Positions 31,111 to 44,400 of a DNA stretch of 64,000 bases are shown here, in pieces. Positions within the stretch are counted from its first letter, which is position 1, and the number at the start of each line of letters is the position of its first letter. The translations under genes were made by a program, and so were the position numbers. This stretch comes from Mesostigma viride. Its lineage: Eukaryota; Streptophyta; Mesostigmatophyceae; Mesostigmatales; Mesostigmataceae. The notes beneath the pieces are model-generated. The model ran no database searches and had not been told where the DNA came from. It worked only from the letters and a program-made list of their open reading frames with translations. The stretch spans positions 507,001 through 571,000 of the forward strand of contig RPFO01000017.1 of assembly GCA_009746045.1 (NCBI GenBank), written 5' to 3'.

Positions 31111-32850
31111 CATGCATGAATGCGACCGAGGACAGTGTAAGCACCTTTTAGGGATTAATATATATAGTGGTGAATATGGGCAGGCCCCCTGACCCATGTG
31201 AGTTATACATGTATTCAAGGAGACAACGATTCCAGTCCATGGCAGGATATATAAAGGATACCAACCCCAAGTCGGTGGGGGTATGCATGTGACCCAATTC
31301 AGTACAAGTGTTTAATAACAGTGATTCGGGCCGTGGTGTCAGCAACCCTGTCACTCAAGGTTACATTATAGATACTCATTCCATCTCCGCCTCCACATCA
31401 TTGAGGATGTAATATACGCGACAACTATTAAAGTTCGCATGGCGGTCACGCGACGCCTGATCAACGCGTAGCGTCTGCGTGTCGTAATTTAATTTTTTAA
31501 TATTAATGCACAGTCACCATTTTACCGCGTGCTGGCCTGCACTTAGCCCTTGGATGACCAGTGTGTAACTCTACCCCTAATTATGGCTGGTTGCAGTTGC
31601 ACCTTGCATGATAATGTCCAGAAACCAGCCTGATAACAATCTAGTGTCCATACTGGGACCAAAGCACACGCATATAGGGAGTTACTTCGGGGTCATGTCA
31701 TTAGTCATGTTGCAATGTCCTATATGTCCTATGGGTGCTAAATACAGCACTAATCTCAGGGGGTGCACGGGTGCGATAAAAAAGACACTTACAATGCAAT
31801 GTTAAGTGATAATGCAATATTGGACGTCTTCACAAACCAAGGCCCAAATGCACACGTAGCAAGGGGGTGCAAGGGGCGGTGTTACCCATGCATCCAGAAC
31901 ATGAGAAATGACCTCCATTTGCATGCCTAGGATGAAAATATACAAACACTGCATCGAACTTCTTTTCTACGTCAGCAAGGCACTGGGGCCTCCATAGATG
32001 TTGCACGGACTGCACAACTGCACAGGCGTCCTTTACTAGCAAAGCCAAAAGGCTGACAAAAAACTGGCCATGATACCATCTTTCCTGAAGAATTTAGGCA
32101 ATAGAAACCATCGTGCTACCATCTACAACTCCTTTAGATGTTAAATCAATCGTCATTCTAGAAAATTAGGTACAGACGCAGCTATCATGAACAAAACTGA
32201 TGAAAATCTTACGACGACGGTTGTACAAAACCACAACCACAAACTAGTACACAGGAGTAGTAAGTTAGCGAACTTAACACCACAAACCTTCAACAACGTG
32301 TCCGAGATTACTTACCGAATGATATAACGACTTTACCTTGTTGTACGGTATCCGCAGGTACACTAAACTGCGCCATGCCGAAACCGCAAAAAGAAGGCTA
32401 GCGGAAAGCTAGCAATCTCATGACAGAAAGGCAATCTCATCACGGCGTCGAGACTTTCCTGGCCCTGAACGATGATGAAATACGCGAAATACATCATACG
32501 AAAACTACTGGTTGCGAAAAATTCAATGATACAGAAGCTAATAACAAGTGCTGCCTTTCATCGTCACCCCCGTGATGATTAACGCGTGTAGACGCAGTAA
32601 AAACCAGCCCGAGATAATGTGCGCATCATTAGATGTTGCGCGACTGCGGCTATAGCATTTTTCTGACGCCGCTCATTTCAGTTCGGTTGATTCTTCGCGC
32701 CGGTCAGCCAAGGAGTGACATACTTCACGTCGGGGTGTATCTTTAGTTGCGATACCGGCCACGCGTTTGCCGTTTCGCAACTTTTCGTCCAAATCGGTCC
32801 TCGCAAGAATCGCAACAAAAGTGTTTTTTGGTCCTCCTGGAAAGTTGCGT
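31111..32850. other. TIR element interior, no gene recognised
   Basis: Only short frames without motifs. It ends at the right TIR (32851-32890). Confidence 0.45.
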
Positions 32851-32890
32851 AGTTGCGATTCTTGTTGCGATACTGCGGGTGACCCCTGTA

Positions 32891-33756
32891 CTATGTGTAC
32901 GTGAGACAGCTACTTAAATTTTAGTTTTACGTAATAGTTGTCTCACTTATTAATATTAATTTTAACATAATTGATCAATACTGATGGGGCTTTTATATAA
33001 ATTAAGTAGCAAGCGATGAGACAACCATTGAACTTTAAAAATTGAAATTAGTATGATAGTCTGCGACAACGGAGTTGTTTTTCAAGTAGTTGTCTCACTT
33101 CATACATGCAAGTAGTTGTCTCACTTCATAAAGTAATTGTTAAAATAATTGTCTCGCCTAATAAATTAGATGCATGGCGTGCCACCGCGGCCATGCCTTT
33201 TCAGGCACATTCTACCTTTGTTTCACCCAACCTGTCTTTAACTAATAATCACTTCTAACTATCGAAGCCTGCAACAAGCGCAGGCCAGACATCGGGAATC
33301 ACTTCATATTATTAGATGAGGTAACATTATCAAGGAGACAATAGTATGGTTCTACAGCTCTGTTGCCATGTTGGTTGTCTCATCACAAATTTGGCACAGA
33401 TGCTAAACAAGTCGGCCCCCCTTTTATCGAAGAACGGAGTCAATGCTACGGAGACACGAGTTAGTGCTACACTGAGTTAATGGGCGCACGTGGGCCTTGC
33501 CATAAAGAGATTTAAGCCATGGCCTTTTGACGCAAGTCAAGACGTGGCCACTGTTAGGATGCAACGGTACAAGGTCACCTCAAGTATCAATGAGACCTTG
33601 GTAGCAAGGCCTATCTATATCTACAAAAGAGCTCACAAATGCATTATGGATAAAAAAGCGCATGGAATCGCAGGCTGCACTGTAGTAAAGGTACCGCAAC
33701 TAGGTGCAATCAGTTTCTCAACCAGAACTAGCAGGCGCGTCGAATGACACCCCCAC
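32891..33756. other. AT-rich stretch with TAGTTGTCTCACTT repeats
   Basis: Five or more dispersed copies of a TTGTCTCA(C) core occur at 32935-33385. No gene is recognised. Confidence 0.5.
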
Positions 33757-33927
33757 TTGTTTGCCATCACCTTAAAAGGAAATCAGTCTGATTCCCCATT
33801 GCCTCAAGCTGCCCACCCATCTCGTCATCTTCCTCCCACTCTTCCTCTTCCCCTGTATACTCCTCTTCTGCGTGACCCCCTTCCTATGACTCGTCCCGCT
33901 GCTCGATCGCCTGCCGGGGGTTCACAA

Positions 33928-34267
33928 TCAGGGGCTGCCCCTGGACGACATCGCCGCCGCCCTAACATGTGCGCCGATCTCTTCAGGGCGGGCGTCCTGC
34001 TGGGGCACCTTCCCCTGTTTCTTTTTCGTCTTGGCCAATGCCTCCAAGCCCATCACCACCTTGGTCAAATGAAGGATCTCCTGCTCGACACTGGAGTCTG
34101 GGTCGTCGAGGTCCACAGGAGAGGCCTTCTTTTGTTTCAAAGCGGCCTTCAGCGCCTTGTATTGCTTTTGGCATCTGTCCCTGTGGCTTACCCCTTAGGC
34201 AGCCTGTCTTGGGGATCCATGAATTCCATGTTTGCATCCAGGTCGGCCCCCACCTCGTCCCAGCCAA
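33928..34267 (-). pseudogene. Unclassified coding remnant
   Basis: A 70-codon frame (34140-33928) reads KQKKASPVDLDDPDSSVEQE and a Lys-rich helix-forming segment (KVVMGLEALAKTKKKQGKVP). Upstream, neighbouring frames continue with WDEVGADLDANMEFMDPQDR but are interrupted, so it looks like a decayed gene or transposon protein. The family is unknown. Confidence 0.35.
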
Positions 34268-34789
34268 ATTCTGCCGGCCGGTGTGCCATCGGATTAACTT
34301 GTGCTAGTTGTCAAACGTGTTTTTGCAGCCATGCCAGACAAAGGGCCGGAGCATAAATTTGTAGCAAAAAAGAGTGTCACGGTGAAGGATGCTCTGCAGG
34401 GGAATACGGTTTCGCAGGTCAAGTTTAGAGCTCTGCTCATTTTGCGGCCACAATTTTATCAGTGGCGATGGCAAGCAGATCAGTAAGACCAGGATATGCG
34501 CGCACATTTTGCGCGCATCGCAGGGCAGGGCATAATAGAGGCCTGTCCTGACACAAAGATCGGGCAGAAACGCGCGGAAGCTAGAACCCCAGGAGCTGTG
34601 GGGCAACAGGGCCGGGCTGAAGGCGAAGAAGCAGCAGCTGAGCCTCAGGGCAGTGGCGGAGCCGTATTCAAGCCGACGTATTCTGCCGGGGTCCACGTAT
34701 ATACGTACCGTATTTTGACCCGGGGCTGACGTATTTGGCGTGTACACCGACTTATTTCACAACCTGGACTGTCGTTAGTCCTAGTGTCT

Positions 34790-35962
34790 TCCCTGCCTGT
34801 GTTCATGAAAAACAACAAAAGAATTACGCGGGTATCACTACACTGTGCCGACTGGATGGGTCTGCATGCGAGCTTGAACGATCAGGGGAAGGCTTGGCTT
34901 CACTCTGTTTCCCTTGAGGGGAGACTGAGTGCATGGGGTCCGCATTCCTGCGCGCCCTCCCCATGAGCCCTTTCTTCACGCTGGTTCCGGCCCTTTACGC
35001 CATCGCTCTCCGCCACCAGCTGTTTGCCCCGCAACCTCTCGATCATCGATCACAGCGGGTGCGTCCTGCGGCAGCTGCGGGCTTGCTCTCGATACTATAC
35101 GGGGACTCACTACATCGCGTGCATGGGTAGCCAGCAGAACCAGAACTGGTTCCTCTATCTCCATACCGCTCTCCGGCCTCCGGGTGGTGTGTGCCATGGT
35201 TCGGTCGGTCTTTCCCCACTCCACCATCAAAGTGCGAGGACGCGGATGGGGCCGCCCTCTAGCTACTCACCCAACCACCGCCCCGACATTATACCGTGCT
35301 TGACTACGACGGGCAGGGTTGCCACCTAGCTGCTCATCGATGTCTCCGCGGCTCGGCCGCTCTCCCGGGCCGGCGGTCGCCACATCCTCCGGGCGGCTGT
35401 GGATGCCGGCGCTGCTGCCGCTGTGGCTGAGCGCAAAAAGTTTGCCCCCTACGGCCAATGTGGGGCCACTGGGTCATCCCCTTTGTCCTTGAGGAGTTCG
35501 GGGCCATGGGCCCCAAGACAGCGGAGTTTTTCCACGAGTGCTGCCAGCGTCCTGAAGACCGCCTCGACCTCGAGGGTCAGACCGCCCCGTGGTCTGCCCG
35601 CACGTGGTCCTCGTATTGGCGGCAGCGCCTGTCACTCGCCCTCAGATCACTCGCACCGTGGCTGATGTGTTAAATTCCGCCGCACCCGGGCCGACTTTGT
35701 CGCGACCCATGCGGTCTAGATCCCTCCCAGGCCTGCATATTCTGATTTGGCACGCCGCTGCATATGGTGGGCCGGCAGCGCTGTTGCTGCATGTCGTAGT
35801 TTTGTGACGTAGTTAGTTGTACCTTGTGCAGCTGGCGTGATCCTTGGATGTCCGTGTCAGATTCCTATTAATTTCTTCAGGGTTCTTCTTCTTTTCCGGG
35901 TTTTCCTTTTGTTGCATGCCCCTCTCACCTCCGTAACTTATTATTCTCAATGAATATATATG
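34790..35962 (+). mobile_element. 5'-truncated RLE non-LTR retrotransposon copy
   Basis: Frames across 34840-35680 encode CADWMGLHASLNDQGKAW, ALRHQLFAPQPL, a knuckle-like CGSCGLALD...H...C, then HRPDI, VSAARPL and FGAMGPKTAEFFHECCQRPE, RLDLEGQTAPWS. This is the knuckle plus restriction-like endonuclease end of a non-LTR polyprotein, with several frame breaks. The 3' untranslated part (about 35700-35962) matches 62880-63083 and ends in CAATGAATATATAT, which defines the 3' terminus of this family. No RT core is present. Confidence 0.8.
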
Positions 35963-36109
35963 ATTTGGGCATGATGCAGATCGACGATATTTGGAACTTT
36001 CGTGTCATTATTTTCTAATTAGATTAGCATAGTACTCCGTGGCATGCCCATGCGCATGACACGCAAGTACTTGTACTTACATACTTGCACATGAAGCATA
36101 CAAAACATA

Positions 36110-36557
36110 GTGGTCAAGGTCACTTTGCGACGAACTACTTTGCGAATCGACCTCGCAAACTGCTTTTCATGGGCTTCATTTTGGGTCGCAAAGTTCAAAT
36201 GTTACCGCGTCACGCCTGTGCCGTGCCGCACAGCCCCAAGTAGACAGGTCATGAAGTACATGGGCTCACCTTCCAGGCATGGCCGCACCGGGCCACTCAG
36301 GGGCCAGGGCCATGCCCGGCCCTATATTACAGATAACTAATCAGACTAATCAGTGCATAATGAATCCAATGGGTAGGCGAGTATGGAGTACCTAATCATT
36401 CAGGTATAGTACCTAATCATTTGGGTACCAGCCACTGACCATAAACAAGTCGATGGGTCGCAAACCTAAAACTTTGCCTTCATTTTGGGTCGCAAACTAT
36501 GAATTTCACCCTGTTTGGGGTCGCAAAGTAGGTTCGTCGCAAAGTGATCTTGACCAC
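36110..36557. mobile_element. MITE, 448 bp, TA target duplication
   Basis: About 37-bp TIRs begin GTGGTCAAG(G/A)TCACTTTGCG; the two ends differ by one substitution and one indel. TA flanks both ends (36108-36109 and 36558-36559). The subterminal repeats are GGGTCGCAAA. It has no ORF and so is non-autonomous; the TA duplication suggests a Tc1/mariner-type or other TA-targeting transposase. Confidence 0.88.
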
Positions 36558-36559
36558 TA

Positions 36560-37963
36560 CGGTAAATAAAAATGCCCCCCTGAATGTGCAACTAGCTGGC
36601 TAGTATTCTCTTCGATCAAAACACCCATTATAACACTTGGGATTTGAGGTGTCGAACTTAGGAATTGCTGCACATGTACGCGTGTGCTTTCATCACAAAA
36701 TTGACTGCCCATCCTTGCTGCACAAGGTAATATAAGGAGGCAAAAAGGATGCGCATGTGTGTTCTACAGAATCCCATGGGCATCCATAAGTAAAGCTTCC
36801 AGTTCAGGGAATGCAGTCACCAGCAGCAGCTCCACCGTGCAGAGGCCCAGCTGCTTCACAAATACAGGGGACTGAAAGGGAACATAGCAAAGCACACATC
36901 CACAAACACGGCATTGAAGTCACAAATCTATCAGCATGGCGGCATGCCGTGCTCAGGCATGCTGTCTCAAGCGCCGAGTCTTGTACACTCAACTCCCGTA
37001 GTAGGCCAGAGAACGACAACACATAAGTTTGCTGATTAAATCTCATGACTGCGACACGGATCATAAATTGGCAGCACATGATGAGCATTCAGTGAGAACC
37101 CTCTTCTATGCGCTTTGGGAGACTGTTGCTGACATATGCAGGCGCACATCAACGACATTCACGATGCTAGCACGTGATACGCTGATGCTACACTGCGGAT
37201 ATGCTGCGGCAATCACATAATGAAAATGATGAAATGGCCAGGGCTTGAGAAGTAGCTGCGGGGCATTTCCCACGAGCTTGACAGAGTGATTACGCAGTTG
37301 ACTAAGCATTGCACAAATCCAACTCAAGCACATCAGACTACTTGCGTGGATTCTGGCAAAAAGGCCATGTTGATGAGCCCCAATGATGACATTCCCAAGC
37401 TGCATTTGGTCACTTGGCCTAACGGACAACACCCAAAATAACAGTCCAACACCCACCCACCCACCCACCTACCCACCCCCCCCCTGCCCGCCCGCCCGCC
37501 CGCCCGCCCGCCCGCCCGCCCGCCCGCCCGCCGCCCGCCCCGCCCGCCCGCCCGCCCGCCCGCCGCCCGCCCGCCCGCCCGCCCGCCCGCCCACCCACCC
37601 ACCCGCCCACCCACCCACCCAAACAAATAATTGCACTGGCAGCCAGGCAAACAGCGAATTCTTTGCTACAGTGGATAGACCAAACAGTTCTAACAAATAT
37701 GTTCATAGAGCTCCCTACCTTGCTCAAAAGCGTCCAGAAATAAGGGTCCATGAAAGGGATCAGGAAGGAACAGATCTGATACCATCGCACTTCTAAAACT
37801 GCTTTGGGGGGAGGGGGGGGGGCGGCATGAGTTTGTATCGTGCGCTGCAAAAGAATACGTCCTGCACGCAATTCTTGCCAAGAGGGCCACATCATGCATG
37901 CCCCATCTGCAGCAGGCCGTGTCTTTTATTGATTTCCCTGTACCAGGCACTGTTTTGACTAAC
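36560..37963. other. 3' region of the sorting nexin gene, last exons unresolved
   Basis: The last confident exon ends at 37964 in phase 0, so at least one further exon should lie here. A minus-strand segment at about 37795-37700 (CSFLIPFMDPYFWTLLSK, then a GTAGGG donor-like site) is a candidate, but I could not match it to the family. Confidence 0.4.
37440..37620. repeat. (CCCA)n/(CCCG)n simple repeat
   Basis: CCACC blocks flank (GCCC)n and (CGCC)n tracts. ORFs of alternating Gly/Arg or Pro/Ala are artefacts. Confidence 0.92.
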
Positions 37964-38429
37964 CTGCAGCAGGTCGTACACATCCAGCACGCCTGCCATG
38001 TAGTGCTTCTTGCCCACCAGGCTGGTGATGGCAGGGTGCGAGCGTTCTGGGCGGGGGCGGCCGAGAGGAGGGCAACGGCGCGTGGGTGGCGGTCGTTGAA
38101 GGACCACAGCGCCACAACACAGGAGGACGTGCAAAGCCAAAAACACGTCGTCATCAATGGCCGTCGTCGTTTCGTGCCACAACAAAAGCAGGGTATCGGA
38201 TAAATGTCATAACCAATGGTCATAACCGATTGTTATAATAAAAGGTAATACTCATGCCCATCTAGAGTAATAAGAAAAGGCCCCCGCGCCCCGAGTTACC
38301 GAAACGAACCGGCAATCACTGTGGTTTGAATGCTTGCTGACATAATTTTTATAAAGTGTCTATGATGCATAGACATGCAACATCGGTTGCCCCATTTGTT
38401 ATCCCTATTCGTCTCCTCCCTATTCGTCT

Positions 38430-38460
<31 letters not shown>

Positions 38461-41400
38461 TCTTTTCCCCCGCTTTCTCCCCCGTCCCCCCGACCTCACC
38501 CCCCATCGACCCTCACACTTAACCCGTCTCCTATAAGCCCCAACCCTCAAGCTACCATCCCCCCGTTGTAATCCAAGCAGCTAGGGACCGTAACAGGAGG
38601 GCGGAACGAGGGGTGCAGGAGATGAGAATGCACGCGTGCCACAGTGGCTGGTGACTTGCACTTCCTGCGCCCGACCGACAGCAGACAGCGACGGCCTCAT
38701 GCATCTACTCGAGAAACACCCAACGAGACAAGCGGCGCCGCCCACGTACCCACAAGGCGTTCCCGCACCATCGCCGCTCGCTCTGGTCGCCCCACCACGT
38801 CCCACACGGAAGGCTCCACGCTCGCGCTGGCACATGCTCCGCCTGGGGGGGGGGCACCCGGTGCGCTACCTAGGTTGCCTCTGCCAGGAACAGCCGCAGG
38901 TTTTCCAGGCACCGCGGCAGCGGCGGCACTGCCACCGACACTGGCAACGTCACTGGTGCCGTTGCTTTCCGGTCGCAGCTCGTGGGGGGGACCTGCTTGC
39001 GTGCTCGCATCCACCTTGGTCGGCGTGGCGTAGTACACGCCCCCGGGCCACAGCACCTGCGTTTTGACGTCGGATAGTGACGGCAGGTAACGGTATTGAT
39101 AGTGGGCACACAGGGTGGGGTTGGCAAAGCCATGGGTGTGACAAATAGGGGGCAAGGAGATCAGAAATCAATGGGAGAAAGGCAATCATGGCCTTTCGTG
39201 ACGTTGCCCCAGGGGAGACGGACGCTAAAGCAACACCCTTTGTCACAAGTGATCGCTTCAAAAGCCGAGAGATTTTGAATCCAAAAACCACATGGTTGGC
39301 AGAGTGCCAGCTGGCACACTGAGGGAGCTCATAGGGCACATGGCTCATGGGGATTGATGGTTCCTCCCCCCCCATTCTCGGGGTGGGCGCGTCCATGCAA
39401 CAGCTTCACAATCCGGTCCCAGGTTGCCTTGTGAAGCCGTAGTGAACCCCTGGAGTGGGGCGGGCGGATGAAGGCTGACAACCAGAGTTGGCATGGGAGG
39501 CGACCAAACCCGCCCGTGCATGCCCAGCGACAACAACGCTGCGAGCCATGGGCAAGCACGGCACAAGCAAGGAGCGGATGCCAAGCACCGGCTGTAGACG
39601 ACCATGGGCAAGCACAGGGGACAGGCAACCGGAAAGCACCGGCTGCGAACCGAACCGGGGGCATCACCAATTACAAACAATTTGCGATCGCCGGTTACAA
39701 ACATGTGGCCATCACCGGCGACAAACAATACAAGTACTGGCCGCGTGGGCGAACATGGACAAAATTTGTGTGAGGGTCATGCACTGCGTCAGCAAAGTCC
39801 CTTCCCCTTCCTCCCCCCCGCCTGCCCCCGGCCCCTCCCCTCCCCCCCCCGCCCCCGGATACACACCTCCTGCACAGCCGTGATCGCCCCTGCGATCGTC
39901 TTGTCCTGCGAGATGAGCCGGATGTGAGTCAACAGGAAGCCGTCGATCGTGTCGCCCAGCACCACCTCACACACCTGGCGCGCAATCCACATGACCTTGC
40001 GCCTGTGGGTGACATGAGGGTAGGGGGACAGGGGGGGGGAACAGGGGGGTGGAGGGGAAGGGGGGGCAACAAGGGGGTGGAGGGGAAGGGGGGACAACAA
40101 CAGGGTGGAGGGAAAGGGTGGAGGGTAAAGCGGAAAAGGACAACAAGATGGGTTTAGTTTGGCGGTAGAAGGAAGTCCAGTCCTCGGTGGTATCTTGTGT
40201 GAGAGCATGGTCGATCGTACGACAAAGGGACTAGAAAGAGGAACTGGCTGGGCACCGTCTGGGGCTCGCTGAAGGGCGTGCATGGAGTTACGAACAGAAA
40301 AATACAGGTACGGAGCCGATTCAGCCTGCTAGTGAACCAGTTGTAATCCATGCCCAAGCTATGCCATTTAAGGCACCGATGCTAGATATCTGGCACCTTT
40401 GGGCCATCCATGGTCCATCCATTCCCGTTGCCAACACCTTCCCTGCAGTACTCCGCACAGGCGCCGGGAACAAGCACTGCTCACACATGTGTACGGGCAG
40501 CACAGAGGGGCACCCCTTACACACAGGCATGGGTGCAGGCACGAGAGCGGAGTGATCCATAGCAGGGCAGACCCTCTTGCAAGCGGCACGACCCGCAGGC
40601 ATTGATACGTCCTACGAAGCATAACAGAGTGCACATCCTTCCTCACCTAATCCATAACAGAGCGCACATCCTTCCTCACCTAATCCATAACAGAGCGCAC
40701 ATCCTTCCTCACCTAATCCACAACAGAGCGCACATCCTTCCCCACCTAATCCATAACAGAGCGCACATCCTTCCTCACCTAATCCATAACAGAGCGCACA
40801 TCCTTCCTCACCTAAGTGAAACGTCCTACAAAGCATAACAAAGCGCACATCCCTCCTCACCTAATTGAAACGTCCGACGAAGCATAACAGAGCGCACATC
40901 CTTCCTCACCTAATCCATAACAGAGCGCACATCCTTCCTCACCTAAGTGAAACGTCCTACAAAGCATAACAAAGCGCACATCCTCCCTCACCTAATTGAA
41001 ACGTCCTACGAAGCATAACAGAGCGCACATCCTTCCTCACCTAATCCATAACAGAGCGCACATCCTTCCTCACCTAATTGATACGTCCTACGAAGCATAA
41101 CAGAGCGCACATCCTTCCTCACCTAATCCACCCTGCGTGGCCCCTCAGCTGGAACAGGGTGTCCACAAAGTCAAACAGGGGGCCTGCGACGTTCAGCATC
41201 TGGTAGATGACCGCCGGGGGGGGGGGGGGGGGAAGAGGAAGGGGGGGGGGGGGGGGGGGCAGGCAGCATATCACGGCGCCAAGGAACACACACACACAGT
41301 TGCAGCATCCATGAGCATCCCTGCCACTGCTCGTTTTAGTGCCGGCCCCGCGGGGATCCTCGGCGGCGGGGTGCCGGCCCCCGCAGGCCGGGAAAGTTGC

Positions 41401-44400
41401 CGGGGCGGGGAAGCTGTGCTGATAGGTCGGTAGTCCGTAGGTGACAAGTCTTACTTCGGCGCTATACAGTTCATTGCACCTTCTTGTAAGATGAACGGCG
41501 TTGGTAACTTCTGCCGGCTGACACCCAAAATTGTGGCGGGTGTGAGGCAAACTGACCCTCCAATAGACTTTCTGACAGAGAAACTGAGCTTCCAAGGGCC
41601 CTCGGGTCCCCTCAGATATATGGTGCCAGGCGCCGGGAACCTTGCGGCTGTCCCGGGCCCCCGGCTTCTGCGATTTGTTGCCGGGGCGGGGCCGGCTGTG
41701 CAAGAAAGTCTAAATGAGCACTGATCCGTGGGCCCAACCCACAAGTAAATAGTACCCGCCCAACCCACAAGTTAATAGTATCGACCCAACCCACAAGCTT
41801 ATAGTACACGCCCAACCCACAGGTCAATAGTGAATAGTGGGACTATGTGCCCTACCCTGCGCTGGTGGTGCACAACATGACCTTGCTCACACAGGCGACT
41901 GGTGGTTGGTGGGCATGCAGCCCCTTGGTCTGTGGACGGCAGTACTTGCGACGGCGAAGCATCTTGCTGGCGGCGCTTCTGGGAAACAGCTCCACCCTCG
42001 ATACATTGACTCTTAGCATTCATGGTAAGGGCAACGCTATGTGCACGGCTCTGATTACAGATGATTAGGATTACCTCCATAGTAAGCGTATGCATTCATG
42101 GTAAGGGCAACACTATGTGCACGGCTCTGGTTACAGATGATTAGGATTACCCCCATGGTAAGCGTATGCATTCATGGTAAGGGCAACACTATGTGCACGG
42201 CTCTGGTTACAGATGACTAGGATTACCGCCATAGTAAGCGCATGCATTCATGGTAAGGGCAACGCTATGTGCACGGCTCTGGTTACAGATGATTAGGATT
42301 ACCGCCATAGTAAGCGCATGCTTAGGAAAAGGTCCAGATTCGGGGTTCCATACGGTGATTCTTTGATTCGAGTAAGGTTTTTACACGGAGCGCCATGTGG
42401 AATATTGAACTACGGAAACTAGCTTTGGCTCGGCCAATGTGTAGCTTTTAGCCAGTAAAAACTGGGCTTGGTATGGCCACGTGTGGCAACTGGCGGGCGG
42501 GCGAGTCAACTGGCTTCCCTGGTCACACAGTGCTCCCTTCTAAACCTGCCACCTGTCACTGCCCAGCGGCCTTCCGAGTTTTGTTCCGAGCGCAGCATCC
42601 CTAGCATAACTGCGGCGTGGCGCGGTGCTTACTGGCCAGTCAGCTAGTGAGCGTCAGGCGACCAACGCACGCGAGTCGACAGGCCGACAGCCAATTCACT
42701 GTAGGACAGGCAAGGGGCACTGGGCCATTGGTGACAGGCGGAAGCTACTATACTGCTACTCAGTATATACTATATACTAGGGAGACTTGCGGCGGAGAGC
42801 CGGCTGGAACTTATGTTGACACGGCCAAGTGTGGCGTCACTAGGTACTAGCGTTGGATTCAGCACGGCCATTATGTGGCGACCAGCATTTACCAAGTAGC
42901 ACTGCCACTTTGTGGCGTATTAGAACTGTCATTTGGGGGTGATATCGCCACAAATTGCTACAACTGGCGCTACATCGCCACATTGGGCAAGCAAACGCCA
43001 CTAATCCGAACACTGGTTCCGTACATGGATATGGAGTACGCCCATTGCTTGGGAGTGGACATGAGTTGCCAATGCCCTGCCCTGCCCTGCCATTGCAGGC
43101 CATCCTTCATGCGGTTACGGCTACGCTCAGTAGACTGACTGCGGGTGCGGATGCATGGTCCATGACTCATACTAGTAGGAAGGCAATAAAACCAAAACCA
43201 TGTAGTATATGCCAAAGGGCACTCCACAAGGCGGATGACTGCCCACCCCGCAGGGAGGTGATGCACTCGGTCCGTGGGGCATGCATGAACGGGTTTGAAC
43301 CCAGGATAAATATACATGAGGATAAATATACAAATGGTCCAACAAAATGCTATGTGACACTCCCATCGTTGTAATACCTGCTACTATGTGACACTCCCAT
43401 CGTTGTAATACCTGCTACTATGTGACACTCCCATCGTTGTAATACCTGCTACTATGTGACACTCCCATCGTTGTAATACCTGCTACTATGTGACACTCCC
43501 ATCGTTGTAATACCTGCTACTTTGTGACACTCCCATCGTTGTAATACCTGCTACTATGTGACACTCCCACCGTTGTAATACCTGCTACTATGTGACACTC
43601 CCACCGTTGTAATACCTGCTACTATGTGACACTCCCACCGTTGTAATACCTGCTACTATGTGACACTCCCATCGTTGTAATACCTGCTACTATGTGACAC
43701 TCCCATCGTTGTAATACCTGCTACTATGTGACACTCCCATCGTTGTAATACCTGCTACTATGTGACACTCCCATCGTTGTAATACCTGCTACTATGTGAC
43801 ACTCCCATCGTTGTGATACCTGCTACTATGTGACACTCCCATCGTTGTAATACGTGCGATACAAACACATATATAGATGATACATGGGTAAACAGCGATA
43901 CCAGGGAAACAAACACGCCGCATACTCAAGACAGGGCATCGCACATGAGGCAAAGGACACAGCCCTGGTGAAGAGCACCACACCCACAGGAGGGACAGGA
44001 GGCCACATCGGGGGACCCACAGTAGGCGCGCGCAGCATCTCATGAATACACCGCAAACGGTTGCATGCCATGCACATGCCGTGAGCCATGAGTGGCCCAT
44101 GCAAACACGCCACATGTGCAGACACGTATACCAGCACCCACAATGCTGTCACCTCCACCCCCACCCACCCTGTTGTCACCCCCACCCCCACCCCCACCTC
44201 CATCCACCCATGTGGACACCCCCACCCCCACCCACCCATGTGGACACCTCCACCCCCACCCACCGTGTTGTCGCCCTCCCCACCGGCCGCGCTCGCCTCG
44301 CCATAATGGATGCAGAACTCGGGGTCACCCTCTGCTGGCCGGCTGGTGGCCACCCCTACGCGCGCGGGCAGTGTGGGCGGTAACGTCGCCTGCACCGCCC

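Larger units (their letters stand above)
20042..32890. mobile_element. TIR DNA element (about 3.5 kb without its insert) containing a nested LTR retrotransposon
   Basis: Exact 40-bp inverted repeats lie at 20042-20081 and 32851-32890 (TACAGGGGTCACCCGCAGTA and its inverse, continuing through GAATCGCAAC). If the TIR starts at CAGGGGTC, both flanks are TA. The LTR element 20122-29509 inserted 40 bp inside the left TIR and is younger. The remaining interior (29515-32850) has a minisatellite but no transposase, so this is a non-autonomous copy. Confidence 0.75.
37964..41199 (-). other. Nexin_C domain of the sorting nexin (exons 8-11)
   Basis: Exon 8 gives PLFDFVDTLFQLRGHAGWIR. Exon 9 gives RKVMWIARQVCEVVLGDTID ... 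LISQDKTIAGAITAVQE. Exon 10 gives VLWPGGVYYATPTK plus a low-complexity insert. Exon 11 gives SHPAITSLVGKKHYMAGVLD and VYDLLQ. These match the successive conserved blocks of the sorting nexin C-terminal domain. The exon 10 insert of about 45 residues is unusual. Confidence 0.88.

Noticed and set aside
30266-31218. Minus-strand ORFs of 174-292 codons rich in HACKHHP
   Set aside because: They are translations of the 55-60-bp minisatellite.
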